A DNA stretch of 64,000 nt from CAVQBP01 sp963782475 (lineage in GTDB: Bacteria; Bacteroidota; Ignavibacteria; Ignavibacteriales; Ignavibacteriaceae). Position numbers and translations under genes: made by a program. Shown here in pieces: positions 49,749-59,441 of this stretch; position 1 is the stretch's first letter, and every line of letters begins with the position of its first letter. A model generated the notes under the pieces. It did no database searches. It was given only the letters and a program-made list of their open reading frames with translations, and had not been told where the DNA came from. The stretch spans positions 124,001 to 188,000 of the forward strand of contig CAWAJW010000016.1 in assembly GCA_963782475.1 (NCBI GenBank). The letters run 5' to 3'.

Positions 49749-50087
49749 TTAATTATAAAGTTCATCATCTTCATCAAATAAATCATCTTCTTCATCATCA
49801 TCCTCATCAAAGTCGAAATCTTCTTCATAAAATTCTTCATCCGGAGGTTCATCTTCTTTATCTTCCTCAACATCTTCAAAGTCGTCATCATCCCCAAAAT
49901 CATCGTCATCATCTTCAAAATCATCATCATCGTCTTCTTCCTCAAAATCGTCATCATCTAAAGAACTTGCATAATGTTTATCCGATTCAAAATCAGGATT
50001 AGGAAACATTTTTAAAGAATTATACTTCAATTGAATCGTTAATTTCTTCATCAAAACTATTTTCCGAAAATTTTTAAATTCGGTCAT
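49749..50087 (-). CDS. Small, extremely acidic protein
   Basis: 112 residues. The first 42 are mixed and basic (KNFRKIVLMKKLTIQLKYNS), while from 43 on almost every residue is Asp or Glu, with Phe or Tyr spaced between them. Such an Asp/Glu-rich tail may bind cations or mimic nucleic acid; I do not know the family. The ATG is well fixed by AAGGAG 9 nt upstream. A second protein with a long acidic stretch, but no other similarity, is encoded at 55162. Confidence 0.6.
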   Translation of the reverse strand: MTEFKNFRKIVLMKKLTIQLKYNSLKMFPNPDFESDKHYASSLDDDDFEEEDDDDDFEDDDDDFGDDDDFEDVEEDKEDEPPDEEFYEEDFDFDEDDDEEDDLFDEDDELYN

Positions 50088-50247
50088 TTAAATATTCTCC
50101 TTAAATAATGAATTTTTTTTCAGGATTAAATATTTCTAAAATTATTTAAATAGCAAAATTATTTTATATTATTTTTATAACAGCAGTATAAAAATTATAT
50201 TAGTATTATTATAGTGTCAATACAATAACCAATAAAAAATAATAAAT

Positions 50248-50712
50248 ATGAAATTAGCCACACTTTGTTATATTATTGATAAAAAGAAAAATTCTACATT
50301 AATGCTGCACAGAATTAAAAAAGAAAATGATTACCATCAAGGGAAATGGAACGGGCTGGGAGGGAAACTGGATAAAGGTGAAAGTCCGGAAGAATGTGCA
50401 ATTCGCGAAATTAAAGAGGAATCAGGTTTGACTGTCAAAAATCCTTCATTAAAAGGTTTTATAACATTCCCCAATTTTGACGGGGTAGATGACTGGTATG
50501 TATTTGTTTATTCTTTTAATGAATTTGAAGGGGAACTTATAGATTCACCCGAAGGGAAATTAGAATGGATCCCGAATGATAAATTAACTTCATTGAATCT
50601 GTGGGAAGGGGATAAAATTTTTCTCGAATGGGTTTTCAAAGAAAAGATTTTCAGTGCAAAATTTAATTATGAAAAGGGAAGATTTGTCGATTATTCCGTT
50701 AATTTTTATTAA
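50248..50712 (+). CDS. NUDIX hydrolase, MutT-like (8-oxo-dGTP diphosphatase type)
   Basis: 154 residues. The Nudix box is complete: GKLDKGESPEECAIREIKEESGL at about 39-61, with the glutamates that bind Mg2+. The N-terminus (KLATLCYIIDKKKNSTLMLHR) and WNGLGGKLDKGE match the MutT-like branch that hydrolyses oxidised nucleoside triphosphates, although other NDP-X substrates cannot be excluded. It begins a short plus-strand run with the nitrobindin-like gene, 20 bp downstream. Confidence 0.9.
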   Translation: MKLATLCYIIDKKKNSTLMLHRIKKENDYHQGKWNGLGGKLDKGESPEECAIREIKEESGLTVKNPSLKGFITFPNFDGVDDWYVFVYSFNEFEGELIDSPEGKLEWIPNDKLTSLNLWEGDKIFLEWVFKEKIFSAKFNYEKGRFVDYSVNFY

Positions 50713-50732
50713 AACAAATAAACTATTTAAAT

Positions 50733-51230
50733 ATGAATACAAGCCGTGCAAATTACGGGAAAATTAAAAATCTTTTAGGCAAATGGAACGGCTACGGAAC
50801 TGCCCAATATCCAACAATTAAATCAGAAGATTACCTTGAGGAGCTAGTTTTTACAGCTCAAGAAGAATCAGATTTTATGCACTATGAACAGAAAACATGG
50901 ATTAAAAATGAAAAAGGGGATTTTGAAAAACCTATTTTCTGGGAAACGGGTTTTCTCAGAGCATTGGAAGAAAAAAATCATTTTGAATTATGCAATGCAC
51001 AGAAATCAGGCAGGATCGAAGTTTTATCAGGAAAATTATCTCAAATTAAAGGGATAAATTATCTGGACCTCAAATCCAAAATTTTTGCGAATGATGAAAA
51101 GCTGGTTAATACATCAAGGAGATTCAAATTTTCCGGTAATGAACTTAATTATGAATTATGGATGTCGATTAAGAATCATAAAAATTTTGAAAGACATTTA
51201 AAAGCTAATCTGAAGAAGATCATTTCCTAA
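50733..51230 (+). CDS. Nitrobindin-like beta-barrel protein (heme-binding, THAP4 family)
   Basis: 165 residues. The opening LLGKWNGYGTAQYPTIKSEDYLEEL is typical of the nitrobindin/DUF1794 family, a fatty-acid-binding-protein-like barrel that holds ferric heme and reacts with peroxynitrite. The proximal histidine normally falls near the end of the protein; here HKNFERHLKANL offers two His. The heme-binding role is known for the family and not proven here. Cotranscribed with the upstream NUDIX gene by position. Confidence 0.82.
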   Translation: MNTSRANYGKIKNLLGKWNGYGTAQYPTIKSEDYLEELVFTAQEESDFMHYEQKTWIKNEKGDFEKPIFWETGFLRALEEKNHFELCNAQKSGRIEVLSGKLSQIKGINYLDLKSKIFANDEKLVNTSRRFKFSGNELNYELWMSIKNHKNFERHLKANLKKIIS

Positions 51231-51344
51231 TACCATTTTTTATATAAAAATATTTCGATTTTATTTATATTTCCATTCCTAAAATGTTGAGTGATTTATT
51301 CTATAATTTCATCAACTTTTATTAGATAATAATTTATAAATTTA

Positions 51345-52582
51345 ATGATTACCATAATTGTTCTGTCTTTAGTATTTATTCTTATTGCTGTAAGGCAGAT
51401 TGGTAATTTTAAATTACAAATATGGCAGATAATGCTCGCCGGTGCAGCTATTGTATTAATAACCGGGCAGATATCTATTCAGGCTGCATTCCTTTCTATT
51501 AACCTGGATGTAATACTTTTTTTATTCGGAATGTTTATTATCGGACAGGCTCTGGAAGAAAGCGGCTTGCTTTCTTATATTGAATACAAATTTATTAAAG
51601 CAGCAAAATCGACCGATCTTTTAGTAATCATGATTTTATTGGGAATGGGATTTGCGTCTTCTTTTTTAATGAATGATACGGTTGCCATAATAGGAACTCC
51701 AATCGTATTAATCATTGCGCAAAAAAACAAAATCAATTCCAAATTGCTCCTTTTAACTTTGGCTTTTGCAATTACCATAGGAAGCGCTGCAAGCCCCGTA
51801 GGCAACCCTCAGAATTTACTAATCGCACTCAATGGAAACCTCCGGAACCCCTTTTTATTTTTACAAAAAATTTATTTATTCCTACTTTTATAAATCTTTT
51901 TATTGCATATATCATCTTAAAGCTTTTTTATAGAAAAGAATTTAGTAAAGAATTAATCGCAAGTAATGAAGCTGGAATAAAGGATGAAAAGCTGGCTGCA
52001 ATTTCAAAAATATCGATGTTAATGGTTTTTATATTAATAATCGCGAAAATATCTCTTATTGTGTTCGATTCCCGGTTCAATTTTAAGCTGACTTACATTG
52101 CACTTATTTCTGCTCTGCCTGTAATCTTATTTTCAAAAAAAAGGGGGAATATTCTATTATCAATAGACTGGTATACTTTAATATTTTTTGCTGCAATGTT
52201 TGTTTTGATGCAGAGTGTCTGGGATACCGGCTACCTTCAAAATATTATAAAAGATTCCGGATTTAAAATTACTTCAATCATTATGATACTTTTTGTAAGT
52301 GTAATATTAAGTCAGTTCATTTCCAATGTTCCGCTTGTCGCATTATATTTACCTCTGTTAATCAATTTAGGAGTTACGGGAAAAGAAATGACTGCCCTTG
52401 CTGCCGGCAGTACAATTGCGGGAAATCTTTTTATTTTAGGAGCAGCAAGTAATATTATAATAATTCAGAATGCCGAAAAAAGAAATGCGGGGACATTAAC
52501 TTTTTGGGATTTTGCCAAAGTAGGAATTCCTTTAACAATTGCAAATGTTCTGGTTTATTTTTTATTTCTAACCGTCATATAA
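51345..52582 (+). CDS. ArsB/NhaD-type (ion transporter superfamily) permease, frameshifted near 51870
   Basis: About 412 residues after joining, with ten or more hydrophobic helices. Both halves carry the motif pattern of this superfamily: FLMNDTVAIIGTPIVLIIA and AASPVGNPQNLLIAL in the first half; FISNVPLVALYLPLLI and AAGSTIAGNLFILGAASNIII in the second. These inverted repeats bind Na+ and the substrate in related carriers. Arsenite, Na+/H+ or anion transport are all possible. The break lies near the ACAAAAAATTT run where FLFLQKI continues in a second frame. Confidence 0.85.
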
Positions 52583-52657
52583 AAATCATTTCAATCTAAA
52601 AATAAACATTGAAATTTTTATATTCTTTTAATTTTTTGATCCTTCAGTTAATTATTT

Positions 52658-53638
52658 TCAATCCATCTTTAATACTAATTTCCCTGTATTTTTATTTGCT
52701 TCTATATACTGGTGAGCTTCCGCAGCATCTTTCCAGCTGAAAATTTTATCTATCAGGGGTTTAAGCTCGCCTGTTCTGAATTTTTCTAAAGAATATTCTG
52801 AAAAATCTTTTGTTAATTTTATTTGATAATCTAGAGATCTTGTCCGTAAAGTTGAACCGATAAGCGATAGCCATTTAGACATAACATTTCTTATATTGAA
52901 TTCTTTAATTTGGGAACCGCTTAAGGTTGCAAGGAAAATTAATCTGCCGTTTTGATTTAGACTCCTGATGTTTTTTTCAAAATATTCCTGCCCGATAAAA
53001 TCAATAATTATATCAGCGCCATTATTATTTGTATACTTCAGGACTTCTTCATCGAATTGCTGTGATTTATAATCAATTGCTTTTTCGGCACCGAGCTTTA
53101 AACAAACATTATGTTTCTCTTTTGATGCAGTAATAATAGGATGAGCTTTTTCAGCTGCTGCTAATTGTATTGCAGCAGTTCCAACTCCGCTTCCTCCTGC
53201 ATGAATTAAAACATAATCATCCCTTTTTAACCGGGCATTAAGAAATAGCGCCTGGTAAGCAGTAAGGAAAGCTTCAGGGATTGCAGCCGCATCTTCAAAA
53301 TCTAATTCATCCGGTTTTTTTATAGCCATGTCTTGATGAATTTTTGCATACTCTGCATAGCCCCCGCCGGGGATAAGTCCGAAAATTTTATCGCCTGATT
53401 TCCACCTGGAAACATTTGCACCCAATTCAACGATTTCACCTGCAATTTCCAGTCCCAGTATTTCACTTGCGCCTTTTGGAGGCGGGTATTTTCCCTGACG
53501 CTGTAATATATCTGCCCGGTTTATTCCCGCCGCTTTAACCTTAACTAAAATTTCCTCATTATTTATAATTGGTTTTTCTGCTTCGCCGAATTTTAATTTT
53601 TCAATTCCGCCAGGCTCTTCAACTAAAATTGCTTTCAT
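52658..53638 (-). CDS. NAD(P)H:quinone oxidoreductase, PIG3-like zinc-free MDR family
   Basis: 326 residues. Medium-chain dehydrogenase/reductase fold: GroES-like domain (about 1-130, with AGINRADILQRQGKYP) and Rossmann domain with VLIHAGGSGVGTAAIQLA (about 143-160). No zinc-ligand cysteines are visible, as in quinone oxidoreductases; a Ser/Tyr-rich active site is expected. It reduces quinones or other electrophiles with NADPH. It stands alone on the minus strand, 75 bp from the permease. Confidence 0.92.
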   Translation of the reverse strand: MKAILVEEPGGIEKLKFGEAEKPIINNEEILVKVKAAGINRADILQRQGKYPPPKGASEILGLEIAGEIVELGANVSRWKSGDKIFGLIPGGGYAEYAKIHQDMAIKKPDELDFEDAAAIPEAFLTAYQALFLNARLKRDDYVLIHAGGSGVGTAAIQLAAAEKAHPIITASKEKHNVCLKLGAEKAIDYKSQQFDEEVLKYTNNNGADIIIDFIGQEYFEKNIRSLNQNGRLIFLATLSGSQIKEFNIRNVMSKWLSLIGSTLRTRSLDYQIKLTKDFSEYSLEKFRTGELKPLIDKIFSWKDAAEAHQYIEANKNTGKLVLKMD

Positions 53639-53794
53639 AATAAGCTTTCATTTTTTCTGCTATAATAAAGAATTTTGTTGAAAGTGAAAATGTTTTAGAT
53701 TAATTTTACTTCACTTCCTTTGGTCGAATTGATAGCATTTCTTATACAGTGTCATAATTCAATAAAATCAATTAACATAAAGAAAGGTGAAGCT

Positions 53795-54340
53795 ATGAAG
53801 AAAAAATTCATGCAGTTGTTTCTTTTTTTTATATTATTATTCGTTTTCAATTCATGTCAGAAAGCAGGGGAAGAGGGGCAAATGTCTAAGGAAAAAGCTG
53901 TTGTATACAAAGCAATGGCTGCTTTTGATCAAGGGGATATTAATATGCTGGACAGTCTGGCTGCTCCTGATTATGTTGAACACCAGATAGACACTGCACA
54001 TATGAAAGCAAGGGGAATTGATGCAGTTAAGGAAATGTTTAATGATTTCCATAAAGCTATAGCCAATCAGAAAACAGTAATTCATTCTATGGGGATTGCA
54101 GGCGATACCGTTATGGTTTTTAATACTACAACCGGAATCTTTATGGATACTTTAATGGGTATTCCGCCGACTAATAAACCGGTATCCTTTACCGGTATAG
54201 ATGTTTTCCTGGTTAAAAATGGAAAGATTTCAGAACACTGGGGCTTTGCAGATCCAAATGCTATGCAGCAGATGATGCCTCCTATGCAGAATATGTCAAA
54301 TGAAAAATCCAAAGAAAAAATGGGCAAAAAACATAAATAA
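53795..54340 (+). CDS. SnoaL-like (ester cyclase/ketosteroid-isomerase fold) lipoprotein
   Basis: 181 residues. Lipoprotein signal with lipobox FNSC (Cys21). The core is a SnoaL-like cone: KAMAAFDQGDINMLDSLAAPDYVEHQ, then GIDAVKEMFNDFHKAIANQK, VMVFNTTTGIFMDT and ISEHWGFADPNAMQQMM. AAAGGTGAAG precedes the ATG at 53795; the frame is open upstream to 53720 but that part does not look like a signal. Members handle aldol-type cyclisation or simply bind ligands; the substrate is unknown. A good terminator follows 10 bp later. Confidence 0.82.
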   Translation: MKKKFMQLFLFFILLFVFNSCQKAGEEGQMSKEKAVVYKAMAAFDQGDINMLDSLAAPDYVEHQIDTAHMKARGIDAVKEMFNDFHKAIANQKTVIHSMGIAGDTVMVFNTTTGIFMDTLMGIPPTNKPVSFTGIDVFLVKNGKISEHWGFADPNAMQQMMPPMQNMSNEKSKEKMGKKHK

Positions 54341-54349
54341 AATTAAATA

Positions 54350-54378
54350 AAGAGGCTGCCTATATTTGGCGGCCTCTT
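54350..54378 (+). terminator. Rho-independent-type terminator
   Basis: Hairpin with stem AAGAGGCTGCC / GGCGGCCTCTT, loop TATATTT, 10 bp after the SnoaL-like stop, followed by GTTTCAATT. Eleven paired positions with one mismatch. Confidence 0.8.
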
Positions 54379-54404
54379 GTTTCAATTCGGTTGAAGTTTA
54401 TTTA

Positions 54405-55089
54405 ATGGTTCAAACATTTGCAGAAAAAATAATTAGGTTTTATTTCAATCTTGAAAAGCCGATTGACCTCCCGGACAAAATCAAAATTGTCAACCCTTAT
54501 TCTGATAATGCAGTAAAGAAAACTGCAAAAAAATTTTACAACAAATTTTTTAATGATAGTGAGAAGAGGTTTTTTATTTTCGGAATAAACCCGGGAAGGT
54601 TTGGGGGCGGAATAACCGGAATAAACTTTACTGATCCGGTAGCGTTAAGAGAGCATTGCAGAATAGAAAACAATCTTCGGGAATAAGAGAGAACTTTCCA
54701 GTCAATTCGTTTATAAATTTATTAATGTTATGGGAGGAACTGAAAAATTTTATAAGAAATTTTTTATATCTGCAGTTTATCCTCTCGCAATTATAATGGA
54801 AGGAAAAAATTATAATTTCTATGATGATAAAGAAATTTATAATAAACTCAAACCATCTATAATTTCTTATTTAAAAAAGCAAATTGAATTCGGAGCGAGA
54901 GATGAGATGGTTATTTCCCTGGGAAAGAAAAATTTTATTTATCTAAAGGAATTAAATGATGAGATTAAATTTTTTAAGAAAATTGAATTCCTGGAACATC
55001 CCAGGTTTATAATGCAGTACAAAAGAAAACAGCTAAAACATTTTATTACCAAATATGTCGAATTATTGGATTCAGCAGAGAGGTGTTAA
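54405..55089 (+). CDS. SMUG2-like uracil-DNA glycosylase family protein, frameshifted near 54690
   Basis: About 228 residues after joining. The first half has FAEKIIRFYFNLEKPIDLP and the central FFIFGINPGRFGGGITGINFTDP, the signature loop of the SMUG2/DUF4918 group of the uracil-DNA glycosylase superfamily (water-activating Asn in GINPGRFG). The second half is GGTEKFYKKFFISAVYPL and EFLEHPRFIMQYKR. The two parts are in different frames; a base lost in the GGGAATAAG region near 54690 explains it. Excises uracil or related bases in known members. Confidence 0.82.
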
Positions 55090-55161
55090 TCCTTTTTATG
55101 AATAATTGGTTTTTTTAAAATTAGGTTTTATTCATTATTTAATTTTTTTATATTAACAATC

Positions 55162-55941
55162 ATGAATAGCGAAAAGAAAATATATATTGAAGGGGTTTAC
55201 AATTATTGCGACCGGTGGTGCGAGAAATGCAAATTTACTTCAAATTGTCTTCTTTTCTCTCAAGAGTCAAAAATTTCAACTTATGAAATATTACATAATG
55301 GTGATATTTCCAATATAGGTGAAATTTTTCAGAAAGAGATTGATAAGTTATCCGAAAAAGAGGGGGAATTTGATGATTTTGAAATTGATGATGAGGATGA
55401 TAAAGATTTTTTTGCTGATGATGAATTTGATTCACTGGGTGAAGATGAAGAAGAAGATGACATTTTTTTTCAAAAATCAAACCATCCTATGGAGGAATTA
55501 TCAAATGAATATTTTCGCCAGGCACATCTTTTAATTGTTGCACTGGATAAAAAATATAATTTATATTCTTTTCCAAAAGAGAAGCTGAATGATCCTTCCT
55601 TTAAGAAGCTGCGCGATAACTTTGAAGTTTTCTCCTGGTTCCACGCATTTATTCACGTTAAAATAAAAAGAGCTTTATGGGGTAAGCATGAAATTTCAAA
55701 AGAATTCGATGAAGAAATGAAAGAAATTAGTAAATATGATATGGACGGCACTGCAAAGGTTGCAATAATAGGAATTAATCGCTCAATAAATGCTTTGAAC
55801 AATCTTTATAGTCTTTTACCTGAATTTGCCAAGGAAATTTCCGAACTTCTTATAATTATTGGAAAGACTTTGAATTTAGCTGAAATTGAATTCCCTGATC
55901 ATTATAAGTTTATCCGTCCCGGCTTTGATACACTTCAATAA
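55162..55941 (+). CDS. Protein with N-terminal four-cysteine cluster and acidic linker
   Basis: 259 residues. The N-terminus has YNYCDRWCEKCKFTSNC, cysteines spaced CX3CX2CX5C (residues about 13-26), a likely zinc or Fe-S site. A highly acidic stretch follows (about 70-108, almost all Asp/Glu with Phe), then a helical domain (about 115-259) including QAHLLIVALDKKYNLYS and GINRSINALNNLYSLLPEFAKE. Relatives occur in Bacteroidota as hypothetical proteins. I cannot name the function. It lies 72 bp after the SMUG2-like gene and may be cotranscribed. Confidence 0.7.
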   Translation: MNSEKKIYIEGVYNYCDRWCEKCKFTSNCLLFSQESKISTYEILHNGDISNIGEIFQKEIDKLSEKEGEFDDFEIDDEDDKDFFADDEFDSLGEDEEEDDIFFQKSNHPMEELSNEYFRQAHLLIVALDKKYNLYSFPKEKLNDPSFKKLRDNFEVFSWFHAFIHVKIKRALWGKHEISKEFDEEMKEISKYDMDGTAKVAIIGINRSINALNNLYSLLPEFAKEISELLIIIGKTLNLAEIEFPDHYKFIRPGFDTLQ

Positions 55942-55981
55942 TCCCTTGACTTCTCCTCCAATTTAATCGCAGCTTTATCAG

Positions 55982-57469
55982 CTAATTTATTGAATGTTCA
56001 ACCCCATTTAATTTATTTAAAGCTTTTTTATACAAGATAAGATATTCTTTAGCCGAGTGCTCCCACGAATAGTCTTTTTTCATTCCATTAATCTGGATTC
56101 TCCTCCAGTCCTTCTTATTTCTAAAAGCTTTAATTGCTCTTTGGAAAGCATTAAGTAATTCTTTCCCGCTATACTTTGTAAAAGTAAATCCTGTGCCTGT
56201 CTCATGCCTATGGGTTTTTAAATCATTCCAGTCGAGGACAGTATCTGCAAGACCGCCGGTTTTTCTTACAACCGGAACAGTTCCATACCTAAGGCTGTAC
56301 ATCTGGTTTAATCCGCATGGTTCATATAGCGAAGGCATTAAAAATATATCCGAACCGGCTTCGATTAAGTGGGATAATTCATTATTAAAACCAATATAAA
56401 CCGATATTTTTTTAGGAAATGTAGCTGCTAATGTTTGAAATAGATCTTCATACTCCGGCTGACCGTTTCCCAGTATTACCCATTGAACATCCAGCTTCAT
56501 TAAATCATTTATAACATCTGAAAAAATATCAAAGCCTTTTTGCGAAACCATTCTTGAAACGATCCCGATTAACGGTATATCTTCTTTGAAAGGAAGTTTA
56601 AGATGTTCAAGCAAAAATTTCTTATTATGTAATTTTCCGGAAAAATCATCTACAGAATAAGGAAAAGGTATAAGGCTATCATGTTCCGGGTCCCATATTG
56701 TATAATCAATTCCATTTAATATTCCATAAATATCCTTATCTCTATTCTTTAAAACACCGTCCAGGCCGGCACCATATTCGGAAGTTAAAATTTCCCGGGC
56801 GTATGTATTGCTTACAGTATTAATTATATCGGAAAAAATTATTCCTGCTTTCATGAATGAAAAATTATCATAATATTCTACCGGTCCCCCGGGAATAAAA
56901 TATTTCGGATCTATATCCGCATTCAATAAAGTTTTTTTAGGAAATATTCCCTGGTACCCTATATTATGAATTGTAAATAATGATGCAGTATTCTGAAATA
57001 TTTTATAATCACGGTAATTATCTTTTATGAATAACGGAATCAGCCCGGCTTGCCAATCATTACAGTGCAATATATCCGGCGACCACTTCAGCTTATTTAT
57101 GACTTCAATAACTCCTTTCGAAAAAAGAATAAATCTTTCATCTTCATCAAAATCATCTGTATAAATTGAATCTCTAAAAAAATAATGAGGGCAGTCTATG
57201 AAATTTACTTCTATATTTGAACCGGGAACCTTCCCCTGATGCAGATGGACGGATCTGAATTCATTGTTAATTTTTATCTTAATTTCTCCAATTTCCCAGT
57301 TATAATGAAGTTCATGCTTAATTTCATCAATCCTGGAATATTTTGGTATAAATATTTTTACTTCACATCCCAATTTTTCAAGTGCTTTCGGAAGCGCGCC
57401 GGCTACATCCGCAAGCCCGCCTGTTTTTGCATATGGCACTGCTTCCGATGATATAAATGCAATTTTCAC
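55982..57469 (-). CDS. glgA: Glycogen synthase (ADP-glucose), GT5
   Basis: 495 residues. N-terminal signature KTGGLADVAGALPKAL (about 15-30) with the ADP-glucose-binding Lys15-Thr-Gly-Gly. The GT-B fold continues with HCNDWQAGLIPL (about 135) and the C-terminal SLYEPCGLNQMYSLRYGTVPVVRKTGGLADTV (about 381-412) that contains the catalytic Glu and the second KTGG. The length is normal for the family. It extends alpha-1,4-glucan chains from ADP-glucose; no other glycogen genes are in the window. Confidence 0.96.
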   Translation of the reverse strand: MKIAFISSEAVPYAKTGGLADVAGALPKALEKLGCEVKIFIPKYSRIDEIKHELHYNWEIGEIKIKINNEFRSVHLHQGKVPGSNIEVNFIDCPHYFFRDSIYTDDFDEDERFILFSKGVIEVINKLKWSPDILHCNDWQAGLIPLFIKDNYRDYKIFQNTASLFTIHNIGYQGIFPKKTLLNADIDPKYFIPGGPVEYYDNFSFMKAGIIFSDIINTVSNTYAREILTSEYGAGLDGVLKNRDKDIYGILNGIDYTIWDPEHDSLIPFPYSVDDFSGKLHNKKFLLEHLKLPFKEDIPLIGIVSRMVSQKGFDIFSDVINDLMKLDVQWVILGNGQPEYEDLFQTLAATFPKKISVYIGFNNELSHLIEAGSDIFLMPSLYEPCGLNQMYSLRYGTVPVVRKTGGLADTVLDWNDLKTHRHETGTGFTFTKYSGKELLNAFQRAIKAFRNKKDWRRIQINGMKKDYSWEHSAKEYLILYKKALNKLNGVEHSIN

Positions 57470-57507
57470 TTGGCTCTTTTTATTTTTTAAAAGATTATAT
57501 TTATTGT

Positions 57508-58353
57508 CTAAAAGATAGTATAAATAAAACTTATCTGCAGGGTTTGTTTAATTTGAATATCCAAAGATTGTGTTTTTTTATAAATTAATAAATAATCAAA
57601 ATTAACATTTAATAGATTATTTACTTTCGCTATTATTGAACTGTCCCACCTAACATCCCAAACATTAAGGTTCTCAAACCTGGTGAACAAACGAAGGGAA
57701 CTTTTTGCAATCATATTATCATATATAGTCTGCTGAAATGAAGTCACCGATTCAAAACCTGTTTCTAATTTAAAAGCTTCAAGCTTTTTTGTGTCCGGGT
57801 CATCAGAATACTGTCGGTATTTATTTGTAAAAGTTTCCTGTACAGCGAATCCTAAGCGGCTTTGGAATACCGCATGCTTATCATATGTGAAGCCGATACT
57901 TTGTATAATATAACCGGGGTCAAAAAAATCAGCCTTTTTTTGAAATGGTTCGACTTTATAATCGTACCCGGTTGTTATTGGTGTTCTAATAGAATTGCTT
58001 AGGAAAGGATCAACATCCCATCCTAATTTTTTTGATAAAATTACTTCCATGAAGAGCTCATTATCGTTTGTTCTAAAATTTTGCCCTCCAAGCTTTGTTC
58101 TTCCGTATGTTATTTTCAATGAATTCCTGAAATTCCATTTTTTACTAAAATATTGGTAACCGCCGTTTCCAATTAAAGTCCATGTTAATGAATTCTCTCC
58201 TCCCTGGGTCCAATTACTTAAGGCAATTTGGCTGATATTGATCCCTGCAGCAGCATTTGGAGCCCAAAAACCATTTAAAGTATCTTTTTGAGCTAATGAG
58301 GTAAAGCTAAAAAATATTAAAAACGATAATGTGTAAGTTAATCTCTGTTTCAT
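57508..58353 (-). CDS. DUF3078 outer-membrane-type protein (copy 1)
   Basis: 281 residues. A signal peptide (MKQRLTYTLSFLIFFSFTSLA) is followed by the DUF3078 opening FWAPNAAAGINISQIALSNWTQGGENSLT, then repeated amphipathic strands (NLKITYGRTKLGGQNFRTNDNELF, LRLFTRFENLNVWDVRWDSSI) that suggest a beta-barrel. I use the ATG at 58353; the frame is open upstream to 58407 but those residues do not look like a signal. It is a tandem paralogue of the gene at 58522. Function unknown. Confidence 0.82.
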   Translation of the reverse strand: MKQRLTYTLSFLIFFSFTSLAQKDTLNGFWAPNAAAGINISQIALSNWTQGGENSLTWTLIGNGGYQYFSKKWNFRNSLKITYGRTKLGGQNFRTNDNELFMEVILSKKLGWDVDPFLSNSIRTPITTGYDYKVEPFQKKADFFDPGYIIQSIGFTYDKHAVFQSRLGFAVQETFTNKYRQYSDDPDTKKLEAFKLETGFESVTSFQQTIYDNMIAKSSLRLFTRFENLNVWDVRWDSSIIAKVNNLLNVNFDYLLIYKKTQSLDIQIKQTLQISFIYTIF

Positions 58354-58482
58354 TTGTATCTCATAATTTTTTTGCATTAAATCAAAAATTTTAATTTTCG
58401 ACACCAATAAAACAGATTATAACTATTTTTCAAGTTAAATTGAGCATATCCATGATTTAATTAAGAAAGATTTGTAGAAAAG

Positions 58483-58510
58483 AAGGGAGAGCTCATTTTT
58501 ACTCTCCCTT
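58483..58510 (-). terminator. Hairpin between the two DUF3078 genes
   Basis: Perfect 9-bp stem AAGGGAGAG / CTCTCCCTT around a 10-nt loop, 12 bp after the stop of copy 2. On the minus strand it is followed by CTTTTCTAC. It should separate the two paralogues into different transcripts. Confidence 0.75.
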
Positions 58511-58521
58511 AAAATAAAATT

Positions 58522-59370
58522 TCAGAGAATTGTATAGTTTAAGCCTAACTGCAGTCCTTCTTTCATTTGTGTTTTTAAAGATTGGTCTTTTTGATAGATT
58601 AAAAGATAAGATAGACTGGTGTTAAGATAGTCATTGATTTTGGCAATGATCGAATTATCCCAGCGAACATCCCAGACATCCAGTGTTTTAAAACGAGAGA
58701 ATAAGCGAAGACTGCTTTTGAACAGCAAATTTTCTGCTAGTACATACTCACCATTTGTAACTGATTCTATACCTGTTTCCGCTTTGAACTTTTCGATCTT
58801 TGAAGTTGCAGGATCATCTGAAAATTGCGTATTGTTTCTGGTGAATGTTTCCTGGACTGCTATACCTAAACGGGTGTCAAATCCTTTTTCTTTTTGATAA
58901 GTAAATCCCACACTTTGAGATAAATAACCGGGATCAAAAAAAGCGGCAATTTTAGTCGGCGGGTCAGTGTCATAAGAATAACCAACACCAAGAGGAGTTC
59001 TTACAGTATTACTGAAATACGGAGATACCGGCCAGCTTATATTTTTGGAAATAACACTTTCCAGATAAAGCTCATTATCATTTGTCCTGAAATCTGAGCC
59101 GCCTAATTTAGTTCTGCCGTATGCGAATTTAAGATTATTTTTAAATGTCCATCCGATGGACTTATAGACTAATCCTCCGGTTCCATTAAATGTATAGGTT
59201 ATTGAATTCTCACCGCCTTGAGTCCAATTACTTAGTGCCAGCTGACTGACATTTAAGCCTATCGCTGCAGTGGGAATCCATGTATCAAGCTTAATGGAAT
59301 CTTGCTGCGAATATGAATAAACAGAAAATAAAAAAATAAAAACTAGTGTCAGGGTTAATTTATTTTTCAT
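58522..59370 (-). CDS. DUF3078 outer-membrane-type protein (copy 2)
   Basis: 282 residues, clearly homologous to the gene at 57508: the same TWIPTAAIGLNVSQLALSNWTQGGENSIT opening, FKNNLKFAYGRTKLGGSDFRTNDNELYLE, and LRLFSRFKTLDVWDVRWDNSIIAKI. Signal peptide about 1-21. Expected to be an outer-membrane barrel with unknown ligand. The paralogues differ by many substitutions, so duplication is not recent. The upstream gap to the plus-strand hydrolase is 71 bp and may hold divergent promoters. Confidence 0.85.
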   Translation of the reverse strand: MKNKLTLTLVFIFLFSVYSYSQQDSIKLDTWIPTAAIGLNVSQLALSNWTQGGENSITYTFNGTGGLVYKSIGWTFKNNLKFAYGRTKLGGSDFRTNDNELYLESVISKNISWPVSPYFSNTVRTPLGVGYSYDTDPPTKIAAFFDPGYLSQSVGFTYQKEKGFDTRLGIAVQETFTRNNTQFSDDPATSKIEKFKAETGIESVTNGEYVLAENLLFKSSLRLFSRFKTLDVWDVRWDNSIIAKINDYLNTSLSYLLIYQKDQSLKTQMKEGLQLGLNYTIL

Positions 59371-59441
59371 GTTTCATCCCTTATTTTATTTATGATTATT
59401 AATATAAGTTAGAATATTATACACAAATAAAAAGAAAAATT

